64,000 nucleotides of DNA from Chrysoporthe austroafricana. Lineage: Eukaryota > Ascomycota > Sordariomycetes > Diaporthales > Cryphonectriaceae. Under the pieces are notes generated by a model. The model saw only the letters and a list, made by a program, of their open reading frames with translations. It was not told where the DNA came from and searched no databases. Below, one piece after another: positions 47,645-59,068 of the stretch (position 1 is its first letter; each line of letters opens with the position of its first letter). Position numbers and translations under genes: made by a program. The stretch lies in contig JYIP02000007.1 of the NCBI GenBank assembly GCA_001051155.2, positions 250,342-314,341 on the forward strand. The letters run 5' to 3'.

Positions 47645-49951
47645 CTAGACACCGACATCGTCAAAGTACAGGCCATCAAACAAGTCATTCGAGAATCGTT
47701 TCTTGAGATCCGCCAGTGTCCAACCGTGGCCCTTCCCGATCTCACCCAGGACCCTCTTGAACTCGACAATCTCGTCCTTGTAGTCCACCTCCTTCAGCTT
47801 TTCCACCCATGGCCTGCCATCGACATCATACCCGTGCCACTGTTTCGCCCAGTGCGGCATCGTCCTTACCGGGTTCCCCTCGGCATCCGTGTAGTTCAAC
47901 CACTTCGCCAAGACCCCTTCAACATACGGCTTCCACAGATGCGTCGCACTCTGGAGCGTGAGAACTTCAATCGAGCATGTGCCCAGGTTGTTTCCCCTCT
48001 GTGGTGCCATGATCATCTCGCTGCCTCCCATGATGCGCATCTCAAGCGGCATCCGCTGAGGGCAGGTATCGCTGTGCTTATAGCACTCCAGTATAGCATC
48101 CCACCACGCCCTTCGGACAAGGCTGTAATCCGGCTTGTTCGGATCGTCCTTCTTCGGAAGAAGGCGCATCTCGACTTCGACATCCAACACCCTCACATTC
48201 TGAATCCCACGCTGGAAGTGTAGGGCATCCGGGAGGAACATTTTGACTGGCTTGTCCCAATGCGGGAGCGCAAGCAATGCTATCTGCGACAGCAGCGTCA
48301 CGGCTGCCGTGTCAAGGTTCAAGGCATTGATGAGGTCATTGATGATCTTAGAGTACTGCAGCACATTCAGCGTAAACTGGCTGATGAACATAAAGAAAAT
48401 CGACGCCTCGCTAGGATAATCGATTGCCCCGGCTGGGTCGTCCGTGGTGCTCCAGGTATTGACCCAGGCATTGTCGCCATATGGGAACCAGAAGTACTCG
48501 GCATAGTAATCATCCGTGCATTGCTTCTCAAAGGCCTCGATGTCCGCCCTACGCTGTTCAGGCGTGACAGAAACCCGCAGCGCAGGCGGGATGTCCTCCT
48601 CCAGCATGTCGTCAGGCGGCGGCACCGCACGCACGACGGGCATCTTCTTCGGGTTCATGAGCGCGTAGCTCATTGGTTGGAACTCGAGAGTAAGGTGCGT
48701 GATGACACCCATCAGGCCGAAGCACCCGCTTGCGGCCTTAAGGTGCTCCGGGTCCTCGACAACGCGCAGCGCGCCGTTGCAGTCGACGTACTCAACCTTA
48801 CGGACAAGGTCGCTGATCGTCGAGTGCTGCCTACCTGCGCCATGGCACATGGGACCGTTTGAGCCTCCGATTGTCATCTCTACCATGATCACGTTGAGCG
48901 GTAAGGTGTACTTGCGATTGTCGACACACCAGCGGCGGAGGCGCTCATTCGTGGTGCTCACGCCAACGCGTACAAGGGCGTTGCCTGGGGTTCGAGGTGT
49001 GCCTTCGGCGATTTCGATTGTCTCAAGTTCAGTCGGCTTAGTCTCGGGAAAGGCTTTGCTCAGGGCTGTGGTGTTGGGGAGCTTGGTGACCTCGTGAATT
49101 GGGAGAAGCGAGATTGTGATCTGTCCCTTACGTCCGAAGATTGGGGCCCAAGAATGGCCTACAACACAGTCAAGACACCGCCATCTTCAGAGGTAGGAGG
49201 CGAACACTTACGGTATCCAGCACATCTCACACCCATGTTTTGTGCCTTGGCGTACTTGACAATGTGTTGAACGCCGGCTGTAGAGGTAGGGATGCATGTA
49301 TATGCCGGAACATAATCAACATCCAGTCCCCAGTTCTGAAATTGTGTGTCTTTATAAACCTTTAGAGGAGTTAGCATGAGCACAGTGAATCTCGAAGCGC
49401 AGATAGGAAGATAAGACGCTCACAATTATTGAGTCTTTCTCACGACGTGTAAACGGCTCGAGCAAGTCATGCAGAAGCCTATGAAATTTGCCCTTCTTCT
49501 CATCCCGTACTCTCCACTTCAATGCCTTGGTCCCAGCATTAACCATATGCTCGACGTGCTCGCGCACGCCGAGGCTCGGGCCGGCCTTATAACCCTTGGC
49601 GACTTCCTCTATAGTGCCTCCATCAACGAAATCGGCAACTCGTTTCTGTTCTTCGGGTAGCAGCTTCTTCAGCCCGTGCCCGTAGCTGGCGTCAGCCTTG
49701 GAATCTCGGAAGACCTGAAGCAGGCGACGATGGAACATTTCTTTTTCCTTATCGGTACCGACGGGGCTTTGGTGGTCGAGATAGTCATCTAAGAGGCTTT
49801 TGAGGCCGGGAAGCTTCTCTTGGAGACTGTCATCATTACTAAGGCCGTCTCTTATGATGCCAATACGCTCATCGACTCCGTGAGTCCAAGCAATGTTTGT
49901 GTCGGCCATGTTGCTGGAAGAGGCTGTGTATAATAAGGTTGCTGAACTCAT
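47645..49951 (-). CDS. FAD-linked oxidase with N-terminal extension (PCMH-type FAD domain)
   Basis: Predicted flavoprotein oxidase related to sugar-lactone oxidase/FAD-linked oxidases; substrate unknown. Three exons: 49951-49424, 49359-49212, 49158-47645; introns 64 and 53 bp; 729 residues. Residues 1-176 are a helical, charged extension outside the FAD domain. The FAD-binding part begins near residue 177 with a short strand and TCIPTSTAGVQHIVKYAKAQ, then GVRCAGYRHSWAPIFG across intron 2 (RxxGxxHS type) and, later, TIGGSNGPMCHGAGRQHST and ASGCFGLMGVITHLTLEF. The C-terminal half has the long substrate domain (FWFPYGDNAWVNTW) and ends with WTLADLKKRFSNDLFDGLYF. In-frame ATGs exist at 50068 and inside exon 1 (49909); I chose 49951. 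No signal peptide is obvious. Confidence 0.86.
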
Positions 49952-50179
49952 ACTTTTTTCGATTTTCAAGAGATGGCAAGCCGTCGAATATATGTGTTCT
50001 AGAGAGGATGGGTTGAGCTGACCATCTGTGAGCAAGAGCACACCGGGAGCAGCGAACCAAAATCTCATACCTCAGCTGACGAAGACCTATTTCAGGCGGC
50101 CTTCGTATAGGCATCCAATTAGGGAGGACATCCGCAAAGAGTGATCGAGCCGAGTCAGTAGCATTCCAGTTGATCTATA

Positions 50180-50219
50180 GCACGTGCATATGTTGACAGT
50201 CAATTTGCCTAGCACGTGC
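50180..50219. promoter_or_regulatory. Two GCACGTGC palindromes 32 bp apart upstream of the FAD oxidase
   Basis: TAGCACGTGC occurs at 50178-50187 and again at 50210-50219. The CACGTG core is the target of bHLH and some bZIP factors. The pair lies about 230-270 bp upstream of the oxidase start and in its likely promoter. Confidence 0.5.
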
Positions 50220-50226
50220 CTGGGTA

Positions 50227-50452
50227 GCTGACGAGAACAACCTGGTCGTGGTAGTAACCGGCCTGTCATGCTCGGCGCAAATCTATCAACTAATGTTTAT
50301 TCTCGGTGATTTAAGTCACGTACGCTGTGTTTTATCAGCTAGAGGCAAGTACAGCTGATAGTTTTATATGGGGCGCGCATATTTCAAACTAATAGTTGAC
50401 GGAAACGGCTCGGTTGTGTTGCAAACAGCGTTGTCATGCTTGGCGTAAATCT
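50227..50452. repeat. Diverged 58-bp direct repeat
   Basis: 50227-50284 and 50395-50452 align without gaps over 58 bp; I count 40 identical positions by eye, ending in TGTCATGCTCGGCGCAAATCT against TGTCATGCTTGGCGTAAATCT. Twelve of the 18 differences are transitions. Confidence 0.55.
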
Positions 50453-51856
50453 TGGCTGTACCCAGGTCAACCATGCTGACAGCCATGAGACGGGCTCAGA
50501 TTTGAATAGGTAAGATATAGTAAAGTCTAGCGGAGTCTCTCAAAATTTTCAGCGTTCAACAACTGTTGTTAGGCTAAACGTGAGGTCTTAATTACCAGTA
50601 CAACAGATGGCGTGAAACACGCCGAGAAATGTCGCAGAGTGATTGACTCGTCAATAACTACAAAATGCCCAAACTTGATGCTATAATTAATATCACTGAA
50701 AATTTTGGTTTATATTCTCAGTCCCTTCGAGGCTACACCAAGTGGTGTTAATCGCCCAAGATACGGGTTTTATCTTCTCCATGTAAGACCGAAGCGAAAA
50801 AGAACAATGATTTTCTCAAATTGCAATTGGAAATCCACCTGTGCTACCACTGGAAAAAAATAATGTAGATCGACAGACATCTAGGAATGCAGTACTGCAA
50901 TTACTGCGAGCGTCTCTTAGACCCAGTGCATCGATGACTTGCAAAGCGTTGCTTCTCCTTGTGGAACGTCTTTTCCATAAGTGATCGGCTGAAGGGCGAC
51001 CTCTCACGATAGCTCATCATTCGGGTTCACTATGCAGCTGCACTAGAACTATGACGGCTGGCGGCTTGTACTTGATTTCTTTGCAAGATACTAGCGCTGG
51101 GATCAGAACTCTTGGAATCTGCGATTGCTTACCTGTTATTAGCAAGAAAGCTTGTGCTGACACTAGATGAGATAGATCCTACATATTATCCCTTGTCAAG
51201 CCGTCCTTCTATTCTCCTTCTTTGAATCAGTCCCGTACCCGGTATCAGACCTGGAGATCACGAATTGTGCAATATATACTGTCTACATGGCGTCCTTGTT
51301 GTCCACAGACATGATGCCTCTTATCAATATCCAATATCCTATCCAGGTATTTACTAACATTGTCAGACCTCGTGGCAGAGGGCTTCTCAAGCCTTAGGGT
51401 ACCTAAGGAGATGGAATGAGAGGAGACGATAACTTTATTACGGTACGAAGCTGTCTCTTGGTGGAGAGACATCATCACCTTATAAGCCTGGCGGTAGCCG
51501 TCATGACGGAGGCATAGATGCTATAAATAGAGACTGTCATGTTTGTAGCAGGTGTGCTGCCCTGATCGAACACGCGTTACCGTGGCTACATCTGTATTAG
51601 TAGCTTCTGGTGCTTTCGTTGCCAGTTCGTGGTGGGCTGCACGTGCAAGCAAAGGTGCGGGCGGTCAAAACATTTCGCAGCCCACACTTTCGTAGCGAGC
51701 TTCGTTTTTCTCCTTTCCTCCCCACTGCACTGCCAGTCTGTGAACACTGCACGCATCACGAACCCACGTTCATCGCGAACAAAAGTTCTCTGAAGCATTC
51801 CACAGTGTTCACTTCCCTCTCGACTTCTTTGATTTTCAAAGACGCGAAAGTTCGCG

Positions 51857-53774
51857 ATGTTGTTCCACATCATCGCCTTTCTCACTCTCCTCGAGGTTGT
51901 ACCTCGCCTCACCCCCCTCCCCCCTCTCATCATCCACATCGTGGCGGCATGCATCCTCGCCCACGCCCTCCAGAAGAGCCAGGCCATCTCGCATCTGGAG
52001 AAGGATCTCGTCGAGTCACAAGGCTTGGCTAGGTTCTACGGTGATGAGTTTCATTCGCTTCGCGCACAGCTCGACACGACTTCTCGCGAGCTCTTTAAGC
52101 AAATGAAGGAGGTGGACACCCTGAAGCTGAAGCTTCGCGAGGCCAGACCCGCTCTGGCTCAGCGTCAGCCTCATACCTACGACGAAGGCCACATCTCGCT
52201 CGAAGGCCACATCGGGCGGTCTTCGTCGTCATTTCCAAAGCCTATCATAGCCTTTGCACCAGCTATGACAGCCCAGCCCCGTGCTGCTCAGTACGAGGCT
52301 GGTTATCAGGCGCTTCTACAGCCTGCTTCAACAGTCGCTAATGTTGAAGCAGCCAGTCAGCAGCAGCTTGCTGTTGGCTGTTATGCGACACACCCAAAGC
52401 CTGCTTCAACAGTCGCTAATGTTGAAGCAGCCAGTCAGCAGCAGCTTGCTGTTGGCTGTTATGCGACACACCCAAAGCCTGTCTCAACAGTCGCTAATGT
52501 TGAGACAGCCGGTCAACAGCAATTTGCTGTTGGCTGTTATGCGACACCTCAGCTCGGCATTCCCGCCCCAGCAGCCGCGGTCTCGACCACGCCGATGCCT
52601 CTCATCAACATCGAGGCTCAGGATCAGTCCTCGAGCTTCGACACCTACGATGCCAGCTCCCAGGCCTTGGCCGTCTTTCAGCAACCTACACCCTAGATTG
52701 GTGTGGGCCATGGAGATGAGTCCCTGGCTCAACGCGACAGCATTGTGCAGCACACCAGAGACATCTGCAACGGCATCGAGCCCGTTGTTGCCTTGCAGGG
52801 CGGAGAAAGCGAGCTGCAGAGTAGGCTTCGACCCCTCCAAAACTTTCCTGATTGTTGATACCATTCTGACTCGTGATGCTCTAGACCTAGTCCAGGTCTC
52901 TGCCCCCTTGGCCCTGACCTTCAGGGCTACCCCGGAGCCTTGGCTGCTCACTCACGCGACGAAGCGCGCACAACTCAAGGACTTTGAAGACCGTCCCTCC
53001 AAGCGGTCGAATGCGTCCAAGAGTGGTGACTACGACCTCGTTGTCGAGTATTGGAAGTCTCAACAGGCCCTAGTTGCTCAGAACCCACCTGAGCAATTGC
53101 CTGGCCAGACTTCTCAGCAGCCATCTTCGCAGCCTTCCAAGCCCGAGCCCGAGCCTCAGCCTCAGCCTCAGCCTGACTCTCAGACGCAGCAGCAGACGCA
53201 GCAGCAGTCTGAGGATCAGCCCCAGCAGACCGCACAAACGGCCAACGTCCCGGATGACTCCGAATCCGACGACGACGACAATGACCTCTCCGTTATCTTC
53301 AGAAGGAGGACACAAGCTAGGGCACAGGCAAGGCGTGAGACCGAAGCGAGGGAAACCGCGCGGTTCAGCACGGGAGCTTTGCTCGCCGCACTGCCGACGC
53401 TCCCGCAATTCAAGTTTGTCCCGCCCCCGGCCGAGATCGAACGATGCCATCGCAACGTTGGTGATGGTATCGACAAGCAGATCAAGAGAGACAGACGGCT
53501 CAAACGACGGAAGATGGGTCGCGGTAGCAAGGCTATACCGAAGGCGCGGGGCTTCAGGAAGTGGGCTGAGATGTTGGACGAGCGACCCCGCTGGCTCAAG
53601 AAATCCTCTTTCAGGCGCTTCCGTGATTGTTATCATGAGAAGTGGAAGGTTGAGTACGTTGCCTTTGGGCTTGAGGAATTATTCCCTGACGACTTCAACT
53701 TCGATATCACCGCTTCCTTGTATCTCGAGTCGCTTGGCTACTCGGACGAGGAGGAGGACAATGATACGAACTAA
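51857..53774 (+). CDS. Unrecognised repeat-bearing protein gene, probably interrupted by a TAG
   Basis: Function unknown. From ATG 51857 a frame runs 279 codons: an N-terminal hydrophobic segment (FHIIAFLTLLEVV then LIIHIVAACILA), a coiled coil (about residues 38-95), three 26-residue repeats (about 156-233) and a TAG at 52694-52696. Beyond the TAG the same frame still looks coding (DESLAQRDSIVQHTRDICNG) up to 52820. A good intron follows (GTAGGC at 52821, CTGAC branch, CTCTAG ending 52884) that joins in phase to a long second exon, 52885-53774: Pro/Gln-rich (EPEPQPQPQPDSQTQQQ), acidic (DDSESDDDDND), a basic part (RDRRLKRRKMGRGSK) and an acidic end. Without the TAG the product would be about 616 residues. 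An alternative unbroken frame, 52281-53774, overlaps the repeats in another phase. I could not find an intron that removes the TAG. It may be a pseudogene, two genes, or recoded. Confidence 0.45.
52322..52555 (+). repeat. Three 78-bp tandem repeats, each with an 11-bp-arm hairpin
   Basis: Units start at 52322, 52400 and 52478. The first two are identical over 78 bp; the third has diverged. Each contains a perfect inverted repeat with 11-bp arms and the loop GTCGCTAA (52323-52352, 52401-52430, 52479-52508). Arms are CTGCTTCAACA in units 1 and 2 and CTGTCTCAACA in unit 3; the right arm changes in step (TGTTGAAGCAG to TGTTGAGACAG). The repeats encode 26 residues each, for example ASTVANVEAASQQQLAVGCY. 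Confidence 0.95.
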
Positions 53775-53921
53775 GGTGGCCGCCCCAAGGAGCCATCTTC
53801 CATATCTTCGACATTTTTCCTCAACATGCCAGCTCTTCCAACAGCTCATGGCGAGAGACTGGGTTCTCTTTCCGACTTCATTTTGTGGATCGATGTCATC
53901 GAACATCACTTCCACTACTAC

Positions 53922-54307
53922 ATACACCCGCCTGATGTGGACTGCTCTTAAGTGAGTGCGAAACATTATCAAAGGCACAAACCGACAACGGCTGAATTTC
54001 GCTCGCAAACTGCCACTAAGTTAGCGGAGTGCGAACGAGCCAATTCAGCGAAACACTCGACAAGCGCCTAATGTTGACTACCCTTGAGTGGGCGGAAAAC
54101 ATTTCCAACAGGCATCACGACAACAGCTGGAACTCACCTGCAGCCTGCCATTCAGTTGGTGTGCTGCAGGAGAGCCACCCTCCAGCAAACGACAAGCGCC
54201 TTGTGTGGACTGCCCTTAGTTGGGTGAGAAGCACACCAGAAGGCAACAGACGACAACGCCAGGAACTCTCCCGCAGACTGCCATTCAGTTGGTGCGAAGC
54301 AGGATGA
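53922..54307 (+). repeat. Three diverged tandem repeats of about 132-136 bp
   Basis: Units begin near 53922, 54058 and 54190. Units 2 and 3 both start CGACAAGCGCCT and share GACTGCCCTTAG-like and CTGCCATTCAGTTGGTG blocks; unit 1 has TGGACTGCTCTTAAG and CTGCCACTAAGTTAG at matching places. Units 2 and 3 translate in one open frame (54029-54307) into about 44-residue repeats starting DKRLMLTTLEWAEN and DKRLVWTALSWVRS; unit 1 has the similar TRLMWTALK in another frame. They lie just after the unrecognised gene. Confidence 0.7.
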
Positions 54308-57300
54308 AGCCATTTCCTGGGCATATACCCCCAGAAAAGCACAAAAAAATGTCCGACTCAATGTTTTCAGTTCTTATCAAGAACTTGTGTACCAATACTT
54401 TCTGTTTGTCGTCTTCACCATCTCCCCTCATAGCGTTACAAGTCCGGCCATCCACCCCGTGTTGGTACGTATGCCGATTTGCTTGCCCTTGATCCCTCAT
54501 ACGATGAAGGTAGCCTGGGCTGACGATGTGTCTCATAGTGGAATTGCCAGGTCCTCTGATGTGCCCAATGGATTGGGTAGCGAGTCGAGAATACCGCGGA
54601 GGTGAGCCGCCCCATGCCCATATCCCTCCATCGCGAACCCCAGCTGACAAGAGATGGCAGTGACGCCCGCGAAGAGCGATACGACCGAGAAGAGAGCTGC
54701 TGCTATCGACAACCGAGGCGCCCGAGAAGAGACCATCGCTAAGGCCGAACAAGAAGAGCAGCACTGGCACCCGAGCGCCCGACGACCGATGCCGATCACG
54801 ACAAGTCCTCGCCGACGAGGAGGCGAACCAGAGTGGTATGATCCTTTCCCTTGAATTGTTTGCTGACCTTCCTCTTGTGTACTTCTAGATCTTCAAATTG
54901 TGGCGGTGTCCTTGTGGCACCGGGTGGTGGCGGGTCCACTTTTTGAACCTCTTTTTTTCTTTTTCTTTTCCATCGCACTCCTAGGCTGGTCCAAGGATGT
55001 GGAGGAGGGGATAGCCCTCTCAGCCTTGATGGCCGGGCTTGATCTTCAGACGCTCAACAGGACAGGACATGATGCGGGACCAGACCATCCAACGGCTTAC
55101 GTGGGTACTATGTATGTACTATGGTTCCCAGAGTCATCAGCGGGTACCGAACGCTCCGAGAGATGTCACATCGCGTGGCACACACGAGGCCGGCGTGAAA
55201 GCAGCTGAAGGTTGACGCCACTACGCAATTTTAGGTCAAGCGCGATGTGGACTCGACTATAGCTCATCCACCAGCCGCCTGTCATCTCGTGGTGTGTGGG
55301 GCTTTGCTCAGGGGAACATCTGCATTATACCATGTTCTACTCCACCCACACTGCCAGATCGAGCTCGTCTTCATCAAGATCCACCAGATAAGCGAGGTGA
55401 GCCCCTACAGCATCAATCCCCCAAATCCACCTCTCCAAACTCCAAGACCACAAGATCGGCTGAAGTTCGCACTCCGTACGGAACTTCCCCGGATTGCCCG
55501 TGCCTTGGCACACAAGATGCCCTGGTCTCGATCGCGGGCTGGCATAGACCCATTCTCGTAAACCCGCCAGTCAAAGTTGTTTTCTGTTAATGGGATCCAC
55601 GGAGCATCCAGTACCACGACCACCTCCAACTCGCACCGCGGCTGCTATCGTCAAGATTTGGACGCCGCCGGGTCAAAATCCTCGCATCGGAGCACAACGG
55701 TGTGTATGTTTGAATTATACCACATGGTTCACACATGCATACGCATGTTGACATGTGCTTTGTGTGTGTGTTGTTATTGTTGAAGGGGGGCTTGTTCAAC
55801 GTCGAGGCCCGGATGATCGACCTCCAACTACATAGTCCTGGGGTAGACTGCGAATTGACTCGTTGCTTCGGCAGTCAGAGGCACCAGTCTGTTCTCCCCC
55901 AGGCTGACATTCGACGGCGTGACTCGTCACGGGCACTACTAATGGCGCGCCTGGCCTTATTCTGACGAACGGATGGAGCTCGTCTACACAATAGAGTTTG
56001 TTTTGACATTTTGCTATTTCCGGGGAAGTCTACCCGCCGCAAATTACCGGGCGCGCTGTAAGATTTTGATCACACTCCAGGCAGATAGATCTCTGTGGCA
56101 CGGGACACACGAGGGAGGCTGCCTGCTATTACGACGCCACGTCATATTGCGACGGCTCCTACGCACCCGACAGTTCGGTCCGTACGACACATGCGAAGGA
56201 TTAGAAGGATCCGCCAGCCCAGCGTGTCGGGACGAGACGCCTCGAAGCGGCCGAACGCCTTCGGGGGTGGGGGGTGTAGCCGTGCATCATTCCCAATATC
56301 GATTTCTGTCACGCCTCGTCCATTGTACGCCCGTTTTGCTCTGCTTCAGCCGCTGTGGAGATTGGCAAATGCGTGTGTGCATGCACTCACCGAGAAGCTG
56401 ACAGTTCCATCAAAAACCCTTGTCTTCTCCCGCCCCGTCGGTCATCTCCAACTGCAGATGAGATACGAGCTTGCCAGGAACGCCATGCAGCGTGTTTCAG
56501 AGCCCGGCGCAGAAGTCTCGTGCGCCGCCGGCGGGCCCAATCACTGGTGCGTACGGGAGCGTCGATCGTGACGGGTCCTGCCTGCCAGGACCGGGCCCAG
56601 AGGCTGGTGTTCACGTCGTGGGACCAATCTCGTCGTACTCCGGTAGCGATTCGAGATCTTTTCGAGCCTCCTCGATTCCCCGAGATTCCAGTGCCTGCAA
56701 GGGGGCATGCTGCCAGTGGCTGCGTCATAGCAGCTCGACGAGGACAGCTGTGGGTGTGTCACTTTTGCGGGGATGGGCTGAACACCTCAGCTAGCGCAGC
56801 CAGTCAAGATGCTGTCCGTAGACAATGGACGATTCCGCCGGTGTCCCACGCCCTTGAAGGAACATGATCCGAGCAGACAATTCCTTGTTGAAAAAGCAAT
56901 GGCACTCTGCACTTGGAAGAGGTTGAGCCAGTCACACCAGGGAAGCAATAGGAAGGTCCCAACCGGGGTGAAAGTGAATTTATCTTTCTGGCGGCCCGCT
57001 GCTAACCTTCTTTGTAAAGGATTTGCAAGCCATGCGCCGCACCAAGTCCATTTCTGACGATGCACTATGTCCATGTTGTGTGGCACACGTCTGGCACACT
57101 ATCGTGGGGAGGTGTTCGCCGGGCTGATTCCGCCCGTCGATCACCAGCGCGATGGAAATATCCACTCCGCCGGGCTACATAGTAACGCCGCGGGGAGGGT
57201 CTCGAGGGTGGATGGGTGGAGAAGCGTGGGATAGGTCGATCTGTCGTCGTGAACTTGTTTAAAGATAGCCGTCTTTCATCATCGCTCGTCGTAGCTTTGG

Positions 57301-57499
57301 GCCTTTTCCCTCTCCTCTCGGCCATGGAATTTTGCTTCCAAACCTCTAGGTCAACTTTCTTGCGTTATTCCCGGTCAAACCTGTCGTGTGACCGTTCGCC
57401 CGGTCCCTTACCTGACTCTCTTCCTTGCCTATATACTTTCTCTACTGTTCGCCTGAACCGGAAATCAAAGCCTTGGCCTCTTCAGATTCTTGGCCCAAT
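54308..57499. other. 3.2-kb region without a supported gene
   Basis: Several open frames occur on both strands (for example 54654-54854 plus, 54533-54799 minus with a hydrophobic stretch, 56095-56571 plus), but none shows family resemblance or a consistent splice pattern. The last 250 bp should be the promoter of the RGS gene. A small unrecognised gene cannot be excluded. Confidence 0.4.
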
Positions 57500-59068
57500 A
57501 TGGGTTTCCTCGGTCTCACATACCGGCGCCCGGCGCCGCAGCCAGTCGGCGGGCCAGTGGAAGAGGAGCCCAAGCAGTCACCTACCCACCAGTCGGTAGC
57601 CAGCATCCACTCAGACACCTCAGTAGGCATACCAGATGCCCTGCAGTTCGACAGGATCATGGACGGCGGCACTTGCCCTGTGAGTCCAACCATCGCCCGC
57701 TAGTACTACAAATAGACAGGGCTAATACCGCTCCACAGCCCTGCACCGTGCGAGACTTCCTGAACTACCTCATCTACATCGAGCACAGCGCCGAGAATCT
57801 GCAGTTCTTCCTATGGCACCGCTCCTATGTGAAGCGCTTCCACGGCGCCGACACGGCCGACCTCGTCCTTGCGCCCGAGTGGACGCAGGACGAGCAGGAC
57901 GAGACGTTCGACAAGCTGCAGAAGGAATACCGCGACGGGCTCAAGCGCGACCCTGCGTCGGTGGCGGCGGTCCTAAAGGGAACCGACTTTGAGAAGGACG
58001 GCAACACATTTGCCGCGGGGAACTCGAGATTCCTGGACAGCCGAGAGCCCGTCTTCTTTAACATGGGAAGCGGCGATCCGTTCTCGACGCCGCCTAGGAC
58101 GCCGTCGTTGAGCGATGGTGTCTCGTCCAGTGGGTTTGGGGGTCCCGGGTCGCATGCGGCGAGCTGGAGGAATCAGGCAAATGAAGCGTTCGCCGCAGTC
58201 GGGATTAAGGCGCCCTGTGAGTCAACGCTCCAGATCCCAACACTGGACAATGCCGACTCCGTCACTTGGGGGTCGTGCCACTCGGCACAGGGGAACCAGG
58301 CTGACAGGAACCACAGTCACGATCCAGCCCTTCCGTGAGGAGATCGACCACGTAATCTCCACCTACATCAGGGACAACGCGCCGCGCCAGCTCAACCTCT
58401 CCGCGCGCGAGCGCAAGCAGCTCCTCATCGCGCTCAGCCATACCACCCACCCGACGGCCTTCCGACAGGTGGAGCGGTCCGTCGAGTCGACCCTCCGGAT
58501 GCAGGCGCACCCCAACTTCATCCGATGGTCGATATGCAACGGCAACCCGCCGCGCGTCTTCTTCGCCAACTTCCTCGGCGGGTTCCTCATCATCGGCAGC
58601 CTGGTCGCGTACATCCTGCTCTGCCTCAGCAGCGTTCCCAGGGGGTTCCGCGCCATCCCCGCCGTGGGCATGGTCCTCGGCGTGGCGACGCAGTGCGCGG
58701 CGCTCAAGGGGATGTGTGTCGTGCTGCACGGCATGCACCACCGGCAGGTGAGGCCGTGGGAGATGTTTGTCGGGGAGGAGGTGGAACTGCGGGAGGAGGG
58801 CGGCGGCGACGAGAAGGGCTCAGGCTTGTACGGGGGAAGCCTTGCGAGCCTCGGCACCTCGAACAGCTACGAGGACCAGCCGTGGGTGGTCAGGTACGAG
58901 AAGCGGAATCCGGTCCGGAAGGTGTTCGACAGGGAAGTGTGGATCCAGGAGCCTGCGCTCAGGAGCCTCCAGGATACCATCTTCGTGCAGGCTCTGCTCG
59001 TTGCGGCGTTCACGACGGCCGTATTGACGGCGATCTTTGTCTGTGTGCCTAGCGGTAATTTATACTAA
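57500..59068 (+). CDS. RGS-domain membrane protein (Rax1/RgsB-like)
   Basis: Regulator-of-G-protein-signalling protein with membrane segments, of the type that includes yeast Rax1; predicted to act at the plasma membrane in G-protein signalling or polarity. Three exons: 57500-57679, 57739-58216, 58317-59068; introns 59 and 100 bp; 469 residues. The RGS fold is split: first half about residues 61-105 (CTVRDFLNYLIYIEHSAENLQF), then an insertion of about 115 residues rich in Ser, Gly and Pro, then the second half from residue 221 (TIQPFREEIDHVISTYI) to about 290 (MQAHPNFIRWSICNG). Membrane segments follow at about 301-323 and 332-350, with one more at the C-terminal end (LLVAAFTTAVLTAIFVCV). The phase-1 junction at intron 2 gives Phe220. 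The family is confident; the target G-alpha is unknown. Confidence 0.88.

Larger units (their letters stand above)
49952..51856. other. 1.9-kb intergenic region with palindromes and a diverged direct repeat
   Basis: AT-richer than the genes. It holds the likely promoter of the FAD oxidase (first about 500 bp) and the leader of the unrecognised gene at 51857. No other gene is seen. Confidence 0.45.

Noticed and set aside
45384..49951. Amidase plus FAD oxidase as a biosynthetic cluster
   Set aside because: Only two tandem enzymes, no backbone synthase, transporter or regulator nearby, and the neighbours are housekeeping genes.
54533..54799. Minus-strand frame with a hydrophobic stretch that could be a small secreted or membrane protein
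   Set aside because: No convincing start, no splice partner and no family; competing frames on both strands are equally open.
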